Below are positions 27,508 to 35,798 of a DNA stretch of 64,000 bases, one piece after another. Numbering within the stretch: the stretch's first letter is position 1; each line of letters opens with the position of its first letter. The notes under the pieces were generated by a model, which was given only the letters and a program-made list of their open reading frames with translations, did not search any database and was not told the origin of the DNA. Both the position numbers and the translations under genes were made by a program. The stretch is from Planctomycetota bacterium (GTDB taxonomy: Bacteria > Planctomycetota > UBA1135 > GCA-002686595). The stretch is taken from NCBI GenBank assembly GCA_016714045.1, contig JADJNY010000004.1:310001-374000 (forward strand). The letters run 5' to 3'.

Positions 27508-28254
27508 TCACGCGGAGTGCGGCGACCAGATCAGCACGTCGAGCGAGCGCGCGAAGTGCAGCTGCTCGGGCACGAGCGGGAACTCGATCCCGTGCGCGGC
27601 CGGCAACGTGTTGCGCGCGAACTCCGCCCAGGCGGGCTGCAGCGGCCACGGAGGATGGTGGATGTCCGCGCGCAGGAGTTCGCCGTTCTCCTTCGCCGCG
27701 AAGAGGCAGTAGCGCTCGGTGAGCCAGTGCTCGAGCGTCCCCGCGCGGCTCGCTTGCACCGCCCCGGACGGCCCATAGCGAACCTCGACCGCGGCCGGCG
27801 CGACGCCCGTGTGCGTGCGCTCGCTCGCGTAGTCGACGTCCTCCCCTGCGTGACGACAGCGCATCCGCGCGTCGTGGTACGGCAGGTGGAAGAGCGAGCG
27901 CGCGGTGCGAACGGCGAGCGGGTTCTCGGCCTCGAGCGCGAAGAACCACACGCCGGGGGCGCCGCGATGCTGGACGTACGTGCGCAGGTTGAGTTCGGCG
28001 AACGCACTCGTGCCCGGGATCACGGGGAGGCCGCGGACGCGAATGCCGCTCATGCGGAACGGGACGACGCCGACCCACGCCTCCCTCTCGAACGTATCGA
28101 GCTCGAGTGCGGCGGGAACGAGCTCGCGCAAGCGCCGTGCATCGACGCGTGCGTGCGCGAAGAGCAGGTCGTGCCACGTCTGCTCCATGACCCAAGGTCC
28201 GCTCGGAAGCGGGAACGGACGATGCGAAACGGACGCGAGCAGCGGATGCGCCAT
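27508..28254 (-). CDS. DUF2071 (YqjF-like) family protein
   Basis: 248-residue soluble protein. The block MEQTWHDLLFAHARVDARRL near the N-terminus, then VGVVPFRMSGIRVRGLP and FAELNLRTYV, is the DUF2071 pattern (YqjF of Bacillus: 'W..LLF.HWPVPA..LR...P..L..D...G..WVGVVPF.M'). The C-terminal HWLTERYCLFA region also fits. The molecular role of the family is unknown. It is divergent from the MFS gene and separated from it by 326 bases. Confidence 0.88.
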   Translation of the reverse strand: MAHPLLASVSHRPFPLPSGPWVMEQTWHDLLFAHARVDARRLRELVPAALELDTFEREAWVGVVPFRMSGIRVRGLPVIPGTSAFAELNLRTYVQHRGAPGVWFFALEAENPLAVRTARSLFHLPYHDARMRCRHAGEDVDYASERTHTGVAPAAVEVRYGPSGAVQASRAGTLEHWLTERYCLFAAKENGELLRADIHHPPWPLQPAWAEFARNTLPAAHGIEFPLVPEQLHFARSLDVLIWSPHSA

Positions 28255-28580
28255 GCCTCGATCGTGCCACACGCTCACGCGGCACGCACGTCGGCCGACG
28301 GGTGGAGCTCGTGCTCGTCGTCCTTCGATCCGATCTCTCGCGGTGGGGCTCATGCTTGCCTTCCTCCGACCCGAACTCTCGCGCGTTGCCCGCACTTCTT
28401 CCGCGCGAGCGCGCGCCCACGTCGTCGCGCTTGGATCCCGCGCGGTCGCTCCGCTCCCATACACTCGCTCGCCTTGCGTCGGGCGCGCGCTGCTCGGACA
28501 TTCGTCCGACGCCACGATCGAACCACGTTCGCGCGTGCTGCCTCGAGCCCGTTCCCCGCGCACTCGCGATCCCGTAGCGT
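28255..28580. other. 326-base divergent intergenic region
   Basis: Lies between the starts of the DUF2071 gene (minus) and the MFS gene (plus), so it should hold both promoters. I see no strong -10/-35 pair, repeat or hairpin in it. Overlapping open frames continue from both sides but have no family character. Confidence 0.4.
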
Positions 28581-29876
28581 GTGCCCGTGATCGAGGTCGT
28601 CCAGCGCAATCCGGCGTTCCGCCGGCTGTGGCTCTCGCAGATCGTCAGCCAAACCGGCGACTGGCTGAACCGCATGGCGTGCATCGTGCTCATCGGCCGT
28701 CTCGGCGGCGATTCGAGCGCGTTGGGAGCGTTCTTCGGGATCGAGCTCGCGCTGCGCCTCGTGCCGCCCGCGCTGCTCGGCCCGCTCGCCGGCCCGCTCG
28801 CCGACCGGATTTCACGGCGCTTCCTGATGGTCGCATCGGACGTGCTGCGGGCGCTGATCGTGCTCGGCTTCCTCTTCGTGGACGAGAAGGGCGAGCTGTG
28901 GCTGCTCTACACGCTCGTATTCCTGCAGATGGCCGCGAGCGTCTTCTTCGACATCGCGCGCACGGCCGCGCTTCCGGACACGGTGTCGCGCGAAGAGCTC
29001 TTCGATGCGCACGCGCTCTCGGCCGCGACGTGGAGCGTGATCCTCGGCGTCGGAGCGCTGCTGTCCGGCCTGCTCGTGGGCTGGCTCGGCGTGCGCGCGG
29101 CGTTCCTCGTCGATGCCGCGTCCTACGTGCTCAGCGCGCTCTTCCTGACGGGGCTCGCGCTCCCCGCGCCCGCGAAGCGCGAGCCGTTCCGCTGGACTGA
29201 GATCTTGCTCTTCACCGACCTGCGCCGCGGCTACGCGCATGCGCGCGAGCTCGGGATCGTGCCGATCTTGTGGACGAAGACGCTGTGGGGTGGCGCGGGC
29301 GGATTCCTCGTGATCCTGTCGCTCGCGGGCTCCGTGCGCTTCGGCGAGACGGGCGCCGAGGGCACGGACGCGCACGCGACGGGAGCGCTCTTCTCGGCGC
29401 GCGGCATCGGCACGTGGATCGGTCCGATCCTGCTCAAGCGCGTGCTCGGCACGAGCGACGCAGCGCTGCACCGCCAGATCCTGATCGGCTTCGCCTGCGC
29501 CGTCGTGGGCTACGCCGCGTTCGGTTTCACGGACGATCTGCTGCTCTCGTGCGCCGCGGTCGGCTTCGCGCACCTCGGCGGCAGCGCGCTGTGGGTCGCC
29601 TCGACGATCCTGTGGCAACGCCACGTCGAGGACTCGTTCCGCGGGCGGGTGTTCGCGTTCGAGTACCTCGGCATGTGCCTCTCGTTCGCCGTGTTCGGTC
29701 AGCTCGCGGGGCTCTGCTTCGACGCGACCCAATCGCTCGCGATCACGGTCTGGTGCGTCTCGGGGCTCGTGCTCATCCTGGGCCTCATCTGGGCCTGGTT
29801 CGCACGCGGAGGACGCGCCGCCTCGATCCCGATCGCCTCCACCCGCGCTCCCAACCCGCCCGAACTCGAACCCTGA
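28581..29876 (+). CDS. MFS transporter (EntS-like, MFS_3)
   Basis: 431-residue inner-membrane transporter with twelve predicted helices. It opens with NPAFRRLWLSQIVSQTGDWL, the usual first-helix signature of the enterobactin-exporter-like branch, followed by the GPLAGPLADRISRRFLMVASD loop (in two pieces the MFS motif A: Gly-x-x-Ala-Asp-Arg). The second half shows a long loop with LFSARGIGTWIGPILLKRVL. The branch exports hydrophobic small molecules, drugs or siderophores; the substrate is unknown here. GTG at 28,581 is the likely start, and GTG at 28,587 is an alternative. Confidence 0.88.
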   Translation: MPVIEVVQRNPAFRRLWLSQIVSQTGDWLNRMACIVLIGRLGGDSSALGAFFGIELALRLVPPALLGPLAGPLADRISRRFLMVASDVLRALIVLGFLFVDEKGELWLLYTLVFLQMAASVFFDIARTAALPDTVSREELFDAHALSAATWSVILGVGALLSGLLVGWLGVRAAFLVDAASYVLSALFLTGLALPAPAKREPFRWTEILLFTDLRRGYAHARELGIVPILWTKTLWGGAGGFLVILSLAGSVRFGETGAEGTDAHATGALFSARGIGTWIGPILLKRVLGTSDAALHRQILIGFACAVVGYAAFGFTDDLLLSCAAVGFAHLGGSALWVASTILWQRHVEDSFRGRVFAFEYLGMCLSFAVFGQLAGLCFDATQSLAITVWCVSGLVLILGLIWAWFARGGRAASIPIASTRAPNPPELEP

Positions 29877-30014
29877 GCCGAGCCGGTCCGCCCAGCAAGC
29901 TCACACACCCCGGCTCGGTGCCGAACCACCCCCTTCGCGAGCGCGTCCCCGCGCGAGACCGAGCGACCACCCTTGCGAATCCTCGGGCCGCACGCGCACC
30001 GACGCCATGCCCCT

Positions 30015-30185
30015 CACTCGTTGCGGAGAGCCCCTAGAACTCCGCGCCGTCACGCGGTGAGTCCTCCGGCCCGTGACGGCGCGGAGTCCGGAATGCGGAG
30101 CATCCGAATGTGTTCCGTTGCGCCCCTCCCCCCTGGATCGCCCCATCCGGCAACGGCGCTCCCGACCGAACCAAGACCCTGCGCT
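30015..30185 (+). repeat. dispersed hairpin element, copy 1
   Basis: Conserved 5' box GTTGCGGAGAGCCCCTAGAAC, then a perfect 14-base-pair hairpin (arms 30,040-30,053 and 30,073-30,086, 19-base loop), then conserved GTCCGGAATGCGGAGCATCC and TGTGTTCCGTTGCG. Within the 3' box a small hairpin CAT-CCGA-ATG can form. A further conserved stretch (CATCCGGCAACGGCGCTCCC, about 30,146-30,165) is shared with copy 4. It lies 140 bases after the MFS stop in the same direction. There is no T-tract after the hairpin, so it is not a standard terminator. Confidence 0.8.
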
Positions 30186-30327
30186 CGGGCACTCTGCGCC
30201 ACCAGGAGGCGGCACCACCCCGGAAAGGACTTCCCAATCCCCGTTCCACCCACCCACCCCCCAGAAGAAACTTCCTTGCCGACCACCACAAACCCGCTCA
30301 CAAACGCTTGCCTTTTAGGATTTTGCA

Positions 30328-30356
30328 TTGACACGAGAGCAGTAGGAATTTCCAAT
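30328..30356 (+). promoter_or_regulatory. candidate promoter upstream of the beta-propeller gene
   Basis: A perfect TTGACA at 30,328-30,333 is followed after 17 bases by TCCAAT at 30,351-30,356, a weak -10. The flanking sequence is unusually AT-rich for this genome and contains the small palindrome GGAATTTCC. It is about 95 bases before the ATG at 30,450. Confidence 0.4.
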
Positions 30357-30449
30357 GGTGCCCGTTCCCCACCCTCCGCCTCGACGCCCCCCCCGGGGAC
30401 GCCGACCCGGAGGCTTCCTCTCTCGGACTCGCGTCCGGAGCGCAGCACC

Positions 30450-33083
30450 ATGATCCGCACCACCACGACCCTGCTCACGTCCTTGCCCGCCTCCACTCTG
30501 CGCACCCTGTTCGCCGGTGCCTTCGTGGTCGCGTCCGGAACCCTCGCGAGCGCGCAGAGCCGCACCTACACGCTCGACGCCGACTTCTCGGAAGGCGTGC
30601 TGTCGAACGTCAACTTCACGGCGGTGCAGGATCAGCTGCAGCTCGACGTCGTGCCCGGCGGCGCGGCACTCGACTTCTGCGCGGTCGCGGCGACGGGCCG
30701 CAACACGCTCGTGCGCTTCGACGCGAACACGGGCGCCATCCTCGGGGAGTACCGCACGGCCCCCGTCGGCTCGCTGCGCAACCCCTCGCGCACCGCGGTC
30801 GACGCTGCCGGCAACGTGTGGGTCGGCAACCGCGACGAGCAGACCGGCGGCCTCGGCTCCGTCTGCCGCATCGGCGTCTGCGTGGGTGGAACGCGCGTCG
30901 ACGCCAACGGCACGCCCAACCCGAATGGCGAGTACCTCGCTCCCCCGTTCCTCTACAACACGTGCGTCGACCGCAACGGCGACGGTCTCATCCGCACGTC
31001 GCGCGGGCTCAACAACGTGCTCGACTGGCCGCTCGGAACCGACGGAGCGGGCGGAAGCGACGGCATCGTGCAGGACGCCTTCGACGAGGCTATCCAGCTC
31101 TTCCAGCGCACGAGCGGCGTCCAGGTTCGCCATGTTTCGGTCGACGCGAGCGGCGACGCGTGGGTCGGCGGCTATCCGAACTTCCCGGCGGCGTTCAACA
31201 AGATCAGCGGCGGCAACGGCGCGATCTTGACGACGTTCAACCCGCCGGGCTGCGGCGGACACGGCGGCATCATCGACGCGAGCAACGTGCTGTGGTCGGC
31301 GAGCCTCTTCGACGACTCGGTTCTGCGCTGGGACACGGTCACGAACACGGCGACCTGCATCCCCGTGACCGCGCCGCACGCGCTGACGCGCGACAGCCAG
31401 GGCAACATCTGGGTCGCTCAGTTCGACTTCAACGCGGTCACGAAGATCGCGCCGGACGGGACGATCTTCGCGGGCTTCCCGAAGCGCTCGGGCGGCGGCT
31501 CGTTCGACCGGTCGATCGCCGTGACGTTCTCGGACGACAACGTCTGGGTCGGGAACAGCGGCGTCGGCCCCGGTGGCGTGTACGGCGTGTCGCGTCTCGA
31601 CTCGAACGGCGGACTGCGCAAGCTCGTCAACCTGCCGGCGAACGGCATCGACCCGCGCGGAATCGCCGTCGACGGCAACGGCAAGTTGTGGGTCACGAAC
31701 TTCGGGTCCAACAACGCGATGCGCATCGACCCGGCCGGTGACAGCGATGGACTGGGCGCCGTCGACCTCGTCGTCGACCTCGGCGCGAACGCGGCCCCGT
31801 ACAACTTCGGCGACTTCACCGGCCGTGTCGCGCTGGGCACGATCCAGCCGAACGGCGGTTGGAACGTCGTCTACGACAGCCAGGCGCTGAACACGGAGTA
31901 CGGCCGCATCAGCTGGAACGCGAGCGTGCCCGCGAACACGGGCTTCGCCGTCTCCTTCCGCGCCGCCAACTCGATCGCTGGCCTCGCGAACGTGGCCTAC
32001 GCTCCCGCGACGAACGGCCAGGCCTTCACCGGCGTGTTCGGCCAGTTCGTGCAGATCCAGGCCGACTTCACGCGCGCCAACCCGTCGGTCACGGCGTCGC
32101 CCGTCCTGTTCGACCTGACGATCGAGGAGATCGAGACGCCGCCGCCGACCGACGACGACTGCAAGCCGGGCCAGCGCGTCCCCGCGAGCCTCCTCGTCTA
32201 CCCCGAGTTCGACAACCGCCGGGGTGACTCGACGCTGCTCACCGTCACGAACGTGGACGGCGAAGGCAGCGACGTCGACGTCGAGTTCGTCTACATCGGC
32301 AAGCGCGACGCGTTCGGCAACCCCATCGACTGCCTCGAGGTCAACCGCACGCGCCGCCTGACGCCGAACGACACGCTGTCGCTGATCACGCGCTTCGACA
32401 ACCCGAACCAGACGCAGGGCTACGTGTACGCGTTCGCGAAGAGCCGCACGACGGGCCAGGCGATCGTGCACAACGCGCTGATCGGGCAGGCGCTCGTCAT
32501 CAACGGCATCGACGTCCTGAACTACTCGTACAACGCGTACGCGTTCCTCGGCATCGGCGACGCGGGCGAGGCGACCGATCGCGACGGCGACGGCATCCGC
32601 GACCTGAACAACGTCGAGTACCAGTGCACCAGCGACGAGACGCTGATCCCGCGCTTCCTCGGGCAGTCCGAGGGGATCCGCAGCGACCTCATCCTGATCA
32701 ATCTGACGGGCGGCGCGCGCTTCGATGCGCTGCTCGACTTCCTCGCCTACAACGACAACGAGGAAGCGTTCTCCGGCCAGATCTCGTTCCGCTGCTGGGA
32801 CAAGCTCGAGCTGAGCGAGATCTCCAACGTCTTCACGTGGAGCTTCCTCGCGTCGACGGGCCACGATCTGCAGGAGGACGTCGAAGGCGTGGAGACCGGC
32901 TGGTTGCGCATCGACGGCAACCTCGCGAACTCCACCGCCGCCAGCATCCCCGACCCCGCCTTCCTGGCGTTGCTCGTCGAACGCATCGGTCCCTATGGAG
33001 TGGCCGACCTGCCGTTCGAAACCGGCACGCAAACCAACGGTGACTTGCTGCCGCGCGGGGTCCTGGGAGACCTGAGCCCGTGA
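30450..33083 (+). CDS. large secreted beta-propeller (NHL/Vgb-like) protein
   Basis: 877-residue exported protein. A signal peptide (TLFAGAFVVASGTLASAQS) is followed from about residue 60 to 440 by repeating beta-propeller blades with the NHL/virginiamycin-B-lyase-like pattern 'DxxGNhWVxx': DAAGNVWVGN, DASGDAWVGG, DSQGNIWVAQ, DGNGKLWVTN. After a beta-sandwich-like segment the C-terminal part (about 560-877) starts at DDDCKPGQRVP and contains Cys-bearing blocks with VYPEFDNRRGDSTLLTVTN; I do not recognise this domain. No enzyme motif is seen. Extracellular binding or structural role is inferred. A strong terminator follows. The start codon was chosen at the ATG that gives the signal peptide. 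Confidence 0.8.
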   Translation: MIRTTTTLLTSLPASTLRTLFAGAFVVASGTLASAQSRTYTLDADFSEGVLSNVNFTAVQDQLQLDVVPGGAALDFCAVAATGRNTLVRFDANTGAILGEYRTAPVGSLRNPSRTAVDAAGNVWVGNRDEQTGGLGSVCRIGVCVGGTRVDANGTPNPNGEYLAPPFLYNTCVDRNGDGLIRTSRGLNNVLDWPLGTDGAGGSDGIVQDAFDEAIQLFQRTSGVQVRHVSVDASGDAWVGGYPNFPAAFNKISGGNGAILTTFNPPGCGGHGGIIDASNVLWSASLFDDSVLRWDTVTNTATCIPVTAPHALTRDSQGNIWVAQFDFNAVTKIAPDGTIFAGFPKRSGGGSFDRSIAVTFSDDNVWVGNSGVGPGGVYGVSRLDSNGGLRKLVNLPANGIDPRGIAVDGNGKLWVTNFGSNNAMRIDPAGDSDGLGAVDLVVDLGANAAPYNFGDFTGRVALGTIQPNGGWNVVYDSQALNTEYGRISWNASVPANTGFAVSFRAANSIAGLANVAYAPATNGQAFTGVFGQFVQIQADFTRANPSVTASPVLFDLTIEEIETPPPTDDDCKPGQRVPASLLVYPEFDNRRGDSTLLTVTNVDGEGSDVDVEFVYIGKRDAFGNPIDCLEVNRTRRLTPNDTLSLITRFDNPNQTQGYVYAFAKSRTTGQAIVHNALIGQALVINGIDVLNYSYNAYAFLGIGDAGEATDRDGDGIRDLNNVEYQCTSDETLIPRFLGQSEGIRSDLILINLTGGARFDALLDFLAYNDNEEAFSGQISFRCWDKLELSEISNVFTWSFLASTGHDLQEDVEGVETGWLRIDGNLANSTAASIPDPAFLALLVERIGPYGVADLPFETGTQTNGDLLPRGVLGDLSP

Positions 33084-33131
33084 TTGCACCCGGGCTCCTG
33101 TGCCCGTGACGATGAGAAGGGTATCGAGAGC

Positions 33132-33161
33132 GAGGCCCGGCTGCGCGAGCAGCCGGGCCTC
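33132..33161 (+). terminator. rho-independent terminator after the beta-propeller gene
   Basis: A perfect 13-base-pair GC stem (GAGGCCCGGCTGC with its complement) is closed by a GCGA tetraloop and followed by CTTTGT. It begins 49 bases after the stop codon of the gene ending at 33,083. The T-run is short but the stem is very stable. Confidence 0.75.
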
Positions 33162-33260
33162 CTTTGTCTGCATGCAGCGGAGAGCGTGAGCGCGAGCCCG
33201 CGCGATCGAGTCGCGTACACTGCGCGCCCCCGGCCAAGCACCGGGGATGGAGACACCTCG

Positions 33261-33734
33261 ATGAAGTCCGTGCTCGCTCGCGTCTCGTTCGTCCTTGGTC
33301 TCTTCCTTCTCGCTACGGGTTGCACCTCGGCGCCGACGTCGAACGCCCCGCGCGGCGCTCACGTCGAATGCGACGTCCCGCTCAGCCCGTATGCGGCGTA
33401 CCAGCAGACGAGGGCCGTCTTCGCGGCGATGGTGAGCGAGCGCGAGACGCGCAGGACGCAGATGACCTGGGTCTCGCTCCAGGGCTCGGAGCCGACCGTC
33501 GAGACGCGCGAGGACGGGAGCGAGGACCGGTTCTTCGAGAAGGGCGAGTTCGCCGCGGACTTCCTCGATGGCCGCGAGCTCGTGATCGAGCTGCGCCGCG
33601 ACGACGGTGCGCAAGACGTGACCCGCGTGCGCGTGTTCGTGTTCGAACCCGCTGCGTCCGCGAGCGAGGGAGCGAGGGCGAGCGAGGTACTGCAGCGCGT
33701 CCGCGACGCCTGTGGAGCCGCTGGGGGGAAGTGA
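33261..33734 (+). CDS. lipoprotein of unknown function
   Basis: 157-residue predicted lipoprotein. The signal MKSVLARVSFVLGLFLLATG ends in the lipobox LATGC (Cys21). The mature part has no recognised domain; it contains a charged beta-rich region (GEFAADFLDGRELVIELRRD) and ends in a short helix with one Cys (VRDACGAAGGK). It sits alone between a terminator and a repeat-rich region. The ATG is preceded by GGAGACACCTCG, an acceptable ribosome binding site. Confidence 0.75.
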   Translation: MKSVLARVSFVLGLFLLATGCTSAPTSNAPRGAHVECDVPLSPYAAYQQTRAVFAAMVSERETRRTQMTWVSLQGSEPTVETREDGSEDRFFEKGEFAADFLDGRELVIELRRDDGAQDVTRVRVFVFEPAASASEGARASEVLQRVRDACGAAGGK

Positions 33735-33811
33735 ACCGCGGTGGTTGTGGACACGTGCGTGCCCTGCGCGCCGTGTGCACCGGCTGCACCGCGCGCGCCG
33801 ACTGCCGCGGG

Positions 33812-33930
33812 CATGCTGGCCGCCTCATGCGCGCTGACTGCCGCGTGCGTGCTGGCCGCCCCATGCGTACTGACTGCCACGGGTGCTGATGACCCCATGC
33901 GTGCGGACGGCCCAGTGCGTGGTGACCTCC
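33812..33930. repeat. degenerate 34-36-base tandem repeat
   Basis: At least three units, with the landmark TGCTG at 33,814, 33,850 and 33,884, follow the pattern (G/A)TGCTGGCCGCC(C/T)CATGCG then CTGACTGCC. A fourth, more diverged unit begins near 33,918. The region translates into low-complexity Ala/Cys or Ser/His/Ala-rich peptides in several frames, so coding is unlikely. Confidence 0.6.
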
Positions 33931-34329
33931 CCATGCGAAGTGACCGACTCCCGCGCGCCAGCTCGATCGCGCACGGCGGCCCACTCGTGCTCTGACACGT
34001 GCGCGTGAGCCAACTCGTGCGCGCCGGCCGACTCGTGCAAGCGAAGCGCTCGACCGAGGTCGCGAGCGCCCCGCCCGGGCGCTACCGTCCGTGCGCTCGA
34101 ACGTCCCTCTTCACCCTCGGAACACGGAGACCCCACCGCCGCTTCCCCACCGGCACCTGGCTCGAAGTCAAAGGCCTCGCGCTGCCCGGACAGCGGATCG
34201 AGATCGACATGGAAGCCCGCATCCAACGCTGATCCCAGGCGGACACGAACGACCGCCTACGAGGCAGGCGCCCCCATCGCCGACCACAACACGACTCCAC
34301 CCGGCGAGTTCTCACACCGAGGCCCTCAG

Positions 34330-34433
34330 TTGCTGAGAGCCACTTGAACTCGGCGTTCGATCGCGCCGGTCGTCCGGCGCGATCGAACGCCGAGTCCGGA
34401 ATGCGAAGCAGCCGCTGTGTTCCGTTGCTCCAC
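34330..34433 (+). repeat. dispersed hairpin element, copy 2
   Basis: 5' box GTTGCTGAGAGCCACTTGAAC, a perfect 21-base-pair hairpin (arms 34,349-34,369 and 34,374-34,394, loop TCGT), then GTCCGGAATGCGAAGCAGCC and TGTGTTCCGTTGC. The small 3' hairpin reads CAG-CCG-CTG, a compensatory change relative to copies 1 and 4. The extension seen in the other copies is weak here. It is downstream of the lipoprotein gene on the same strand and faces the flp terminator. Confidence 0.8.
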
Positions 34434-34534
34434 AGTCTCCGTTGCTGCCTACCTGCCTGCCGGTTCCCTCCGTCCTCGCCTCTCGCCCCCTCGCCCCCTC
34501 GCTCGCTCGCTCGCTCACCCGCATGAAAACGCAG

Positions 34535-34567
34535 CGACCCCGCTCGCCGGCAGGGCGAACGGGGTCG
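34535..34567 (-). terminator. rho-independent terminator of flp and the tad operon
   Basis: On the minus strand a 14-base-pair stem starting CGACCCCG (one G-T pair) with a five-base loop is followed by CTGCGTTTTC. It begins 55 bases after the flp stop codon. It is the only clear terminator at the end of the tad locus. Confidence 0.8.
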
Positions 34568-34621
34568 TATTCAGCTCGAGCACCCGTCCCGCGAGAGACG
34601 CGTCTCAAGCCAGCGATTGTC

Positions 34622-34939
34622 TCACTGCGGCTGCGTGATCATCTCGTCCGTGGCGACGCCGAGGTTGTCGCCCAGCGTGTTGCCAAGCGTCGTCGTGTCG
34701 ACTTCCTGGCCGTTGCCATTGTCGACGGTCTGGATGAGCTTGCCGGTCTGGATCGCGCCGTTGTCGGCAGCGTTCGCACCCGGCAGCACCGCCGCCGACG
34801 CGCCAATCATCCCGGCCGTCTTCGTGCCGAAGATCGAAACCGCCGCCGCCGCGACGAGCGCGACACCAGCGACGATGAGGCCGTACTCGACGAGAGCCGC
34901 GCCCCGCTTGCTGCGACGGGTTTGCTTGATGAGCTTCAT
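34622..34939 (-). CDS. flp: Flp-type major pilin
   Basis: 105-residue class IVb prepilin. The leader MKLIKQTRRSKRG ends at the prepilin peptidase site, followed by AALVEYGLIVAGVALVAAAA with the required Glu five residues into the mature N-terminal helix and the adjacent Tyr. The C-terminal part (about 60 residues, rich in Gly, Ala, Thr, Asn) is longer than in typical Flp pilins of 50-70 residues and may be surface exposed. It is the last gene of the tad locus and has its own strong terminator. The prepilin peptidase (tadV/cpaA) is not in this window. Confidence 0.93.
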   Translation of the reverse strand: MKLIKQTRRSKRGAALVEYGLIVAGVALVAAAAVSIFGTKTAGMIGASAAVLPGANAADNGAIQTGKLIQTVDNGNGQEVDTTTLGNTLGDNLGVATDEMITQPQ

Positions 34940-35085
34940 GATTCAGTTCCTTGAGTCGTTGAGGAGAGAAGTGATGTCTTGGGTGACAGCAAGATGACTG
35001 TTGGGCTCGCGCGCGCTGCCGACACGCGTGCCGCGGTTCCTAGCGGGGGGCCGCGGTTCCGCGCCCTGCCGGGCGCGGAGGGTCG

Positions 35086-35790
35086 CTATTGTACCCCCCC
35101 TTCCGCTTTCCTGCCGGCGAGGCGAGCCTTCGCCGGCGCGAAATCGGGGTTCGCTGCGATCGACGCTTCGTAGGCCGCCATCGCGCCCTTCGCGTCGCCC
35201 TTCGCCTCGGCGATCAGGCCGCGGTTGTAGGCCGTGCGCCACAGCGCCGTACCCAGCCGCTCCGCCGTATCGAGCTCCCGCAGAGCGCCGTCGTAGTCCT
35301 TCATCAGGTACAGCGTCGCGGAGAGCGCCTCGCGCAGGCGCGCATGGTCGGGCGCGTAGCCCTTCTGCGTCTCGAGCAGGCGCTTCGCGAAGGGCAGATC
35401 GCCCTCGCGGATCGCGACCTGGCTGCGCAGCACGGCGGCGTCCGGGTGGACCGATTCGATCGAGAAGAGCCGGTCGCAGTAGCTCTGGCACTTCGCGAAC
35501 TCGGCGTGGTCGAACGCCAACGCTGCGTTCGTGAAGAGCGTCGGCACGTGCCGCGGGAACTCGACGGACAGGCGCTCGATCTCGTTCTTGAAGCGCTCCG
35601 CGTCGACGAGGATGTGGTTCGTGCCGTCACCCTGGTCGTGGTGCGTCTGCGCATGCTCGTACTGCTGCACGAGGTTGGCGAGCCGCTCGTCGGCGTTCAC
35701 GGACTGCGGCCGGTGGCCCCAGTTGTTCGAGATGCAGGACGACAGGACCAAGAGTCCGATCGGGAGGACGAGCTTCAGGGTGTGCTTCAT
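35086..35790 (-). CDS. tadD: tetratricopeptide lipoprotein, TadD-like
   Basis: 234-residue lipoprotein with the signal MKHTLKLVLPIGLLVLSSC. The mature part holds TPR-like helix pairs, for example VPTLFTNAALAFDHAEFAKC, HPDAAVLRSQVAIREGDLP and the C-terminal LWRTAYNRGLIAEAKGDAKG. TadD proteins are outer-membrane-associated lipoproteins needed for secretin assembly. It is placed directly after the secretin gene (eight bases) and before flp. Confidence 0.82.
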   Translation of the reverse strand: MKHTLKLVLPIGLLVLSSCISNNWGHRPQSVNADERLANLVQQYEHAQTHHDQGDGTNHILVDAERFKNEIERLSVEFPRHVPTLFTNAALAFDHAEFAKCQSYCDRLFSIESVHPDAAVLRSQVAIREGDLPFAKRLLETQKGYAPDHARLREALSATLYLMKDYDGALRELDTAERLGTALWRTAYNRGLIAEAKGDAKGAMAAYEASIAANPDFAPAKARLAGRKAEGGVQ

Positions 35791-35798
35791 GGTGGACC

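Larger units (their letters stand above)
29877..30449. other. 573-base intergenic region with hairpin element and candidate promoter
   Basis: Contains copy 1 of the dispersed hairpin element (about 30,015-30,185) and, nearer the next gene, an AT-richer stretch around 30,290-30,355 that stands out from the GC-rich background and holds a perfect TTGACA. The frame of the downstream gene is open through much of this region, but that part of the translation is low-complexity and includes the hairpin, so it is not counted as coding. Confidence 0.5.
33735..34621. other. 887-base intergenic region: tandem repeats, hairpin element 2, flp terminator
   Basis: From left to right: degenerate tandem repeats (about 33,812-33,930), GC-rich sequence with no feature that I can name, copy 2 of the dispersed hairpin element (about 34,330-34,433), a purine-poor stretch rich in CTCGCTCG, and the terminator of the flp gene (34,535-34,567). 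No open frame in it looks genuine. Confidence 0.5.

Noticed and set aside
30040..30086. Hairpin of the dispersed element as a rho-independent terminator
   Set aside because: No T-tract follows in any copy, flanking sequences are conserved for 100 bases or more, and one copy is antisense to its neighbours.
30021..30130. Dispersed element as an integron attC site
   Set aside because: Variable stems with conserved ends recall attC, but the ends do not match RYYYAAC and GTTRRRY, no integrase or cassette array is present, and the 3' box is too long and conserved.
30315..33614. Open frame of about 1100 codons antisense to the beta-propeller gene
   Set aside because: Its translation is Arg/Val/Asp/Glu-rich without any domain, as expected opposite a GC-rich gene with strong third-position bias. 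Similar long antisense frames lie opposite actB, the E1 fusion and the secretin.
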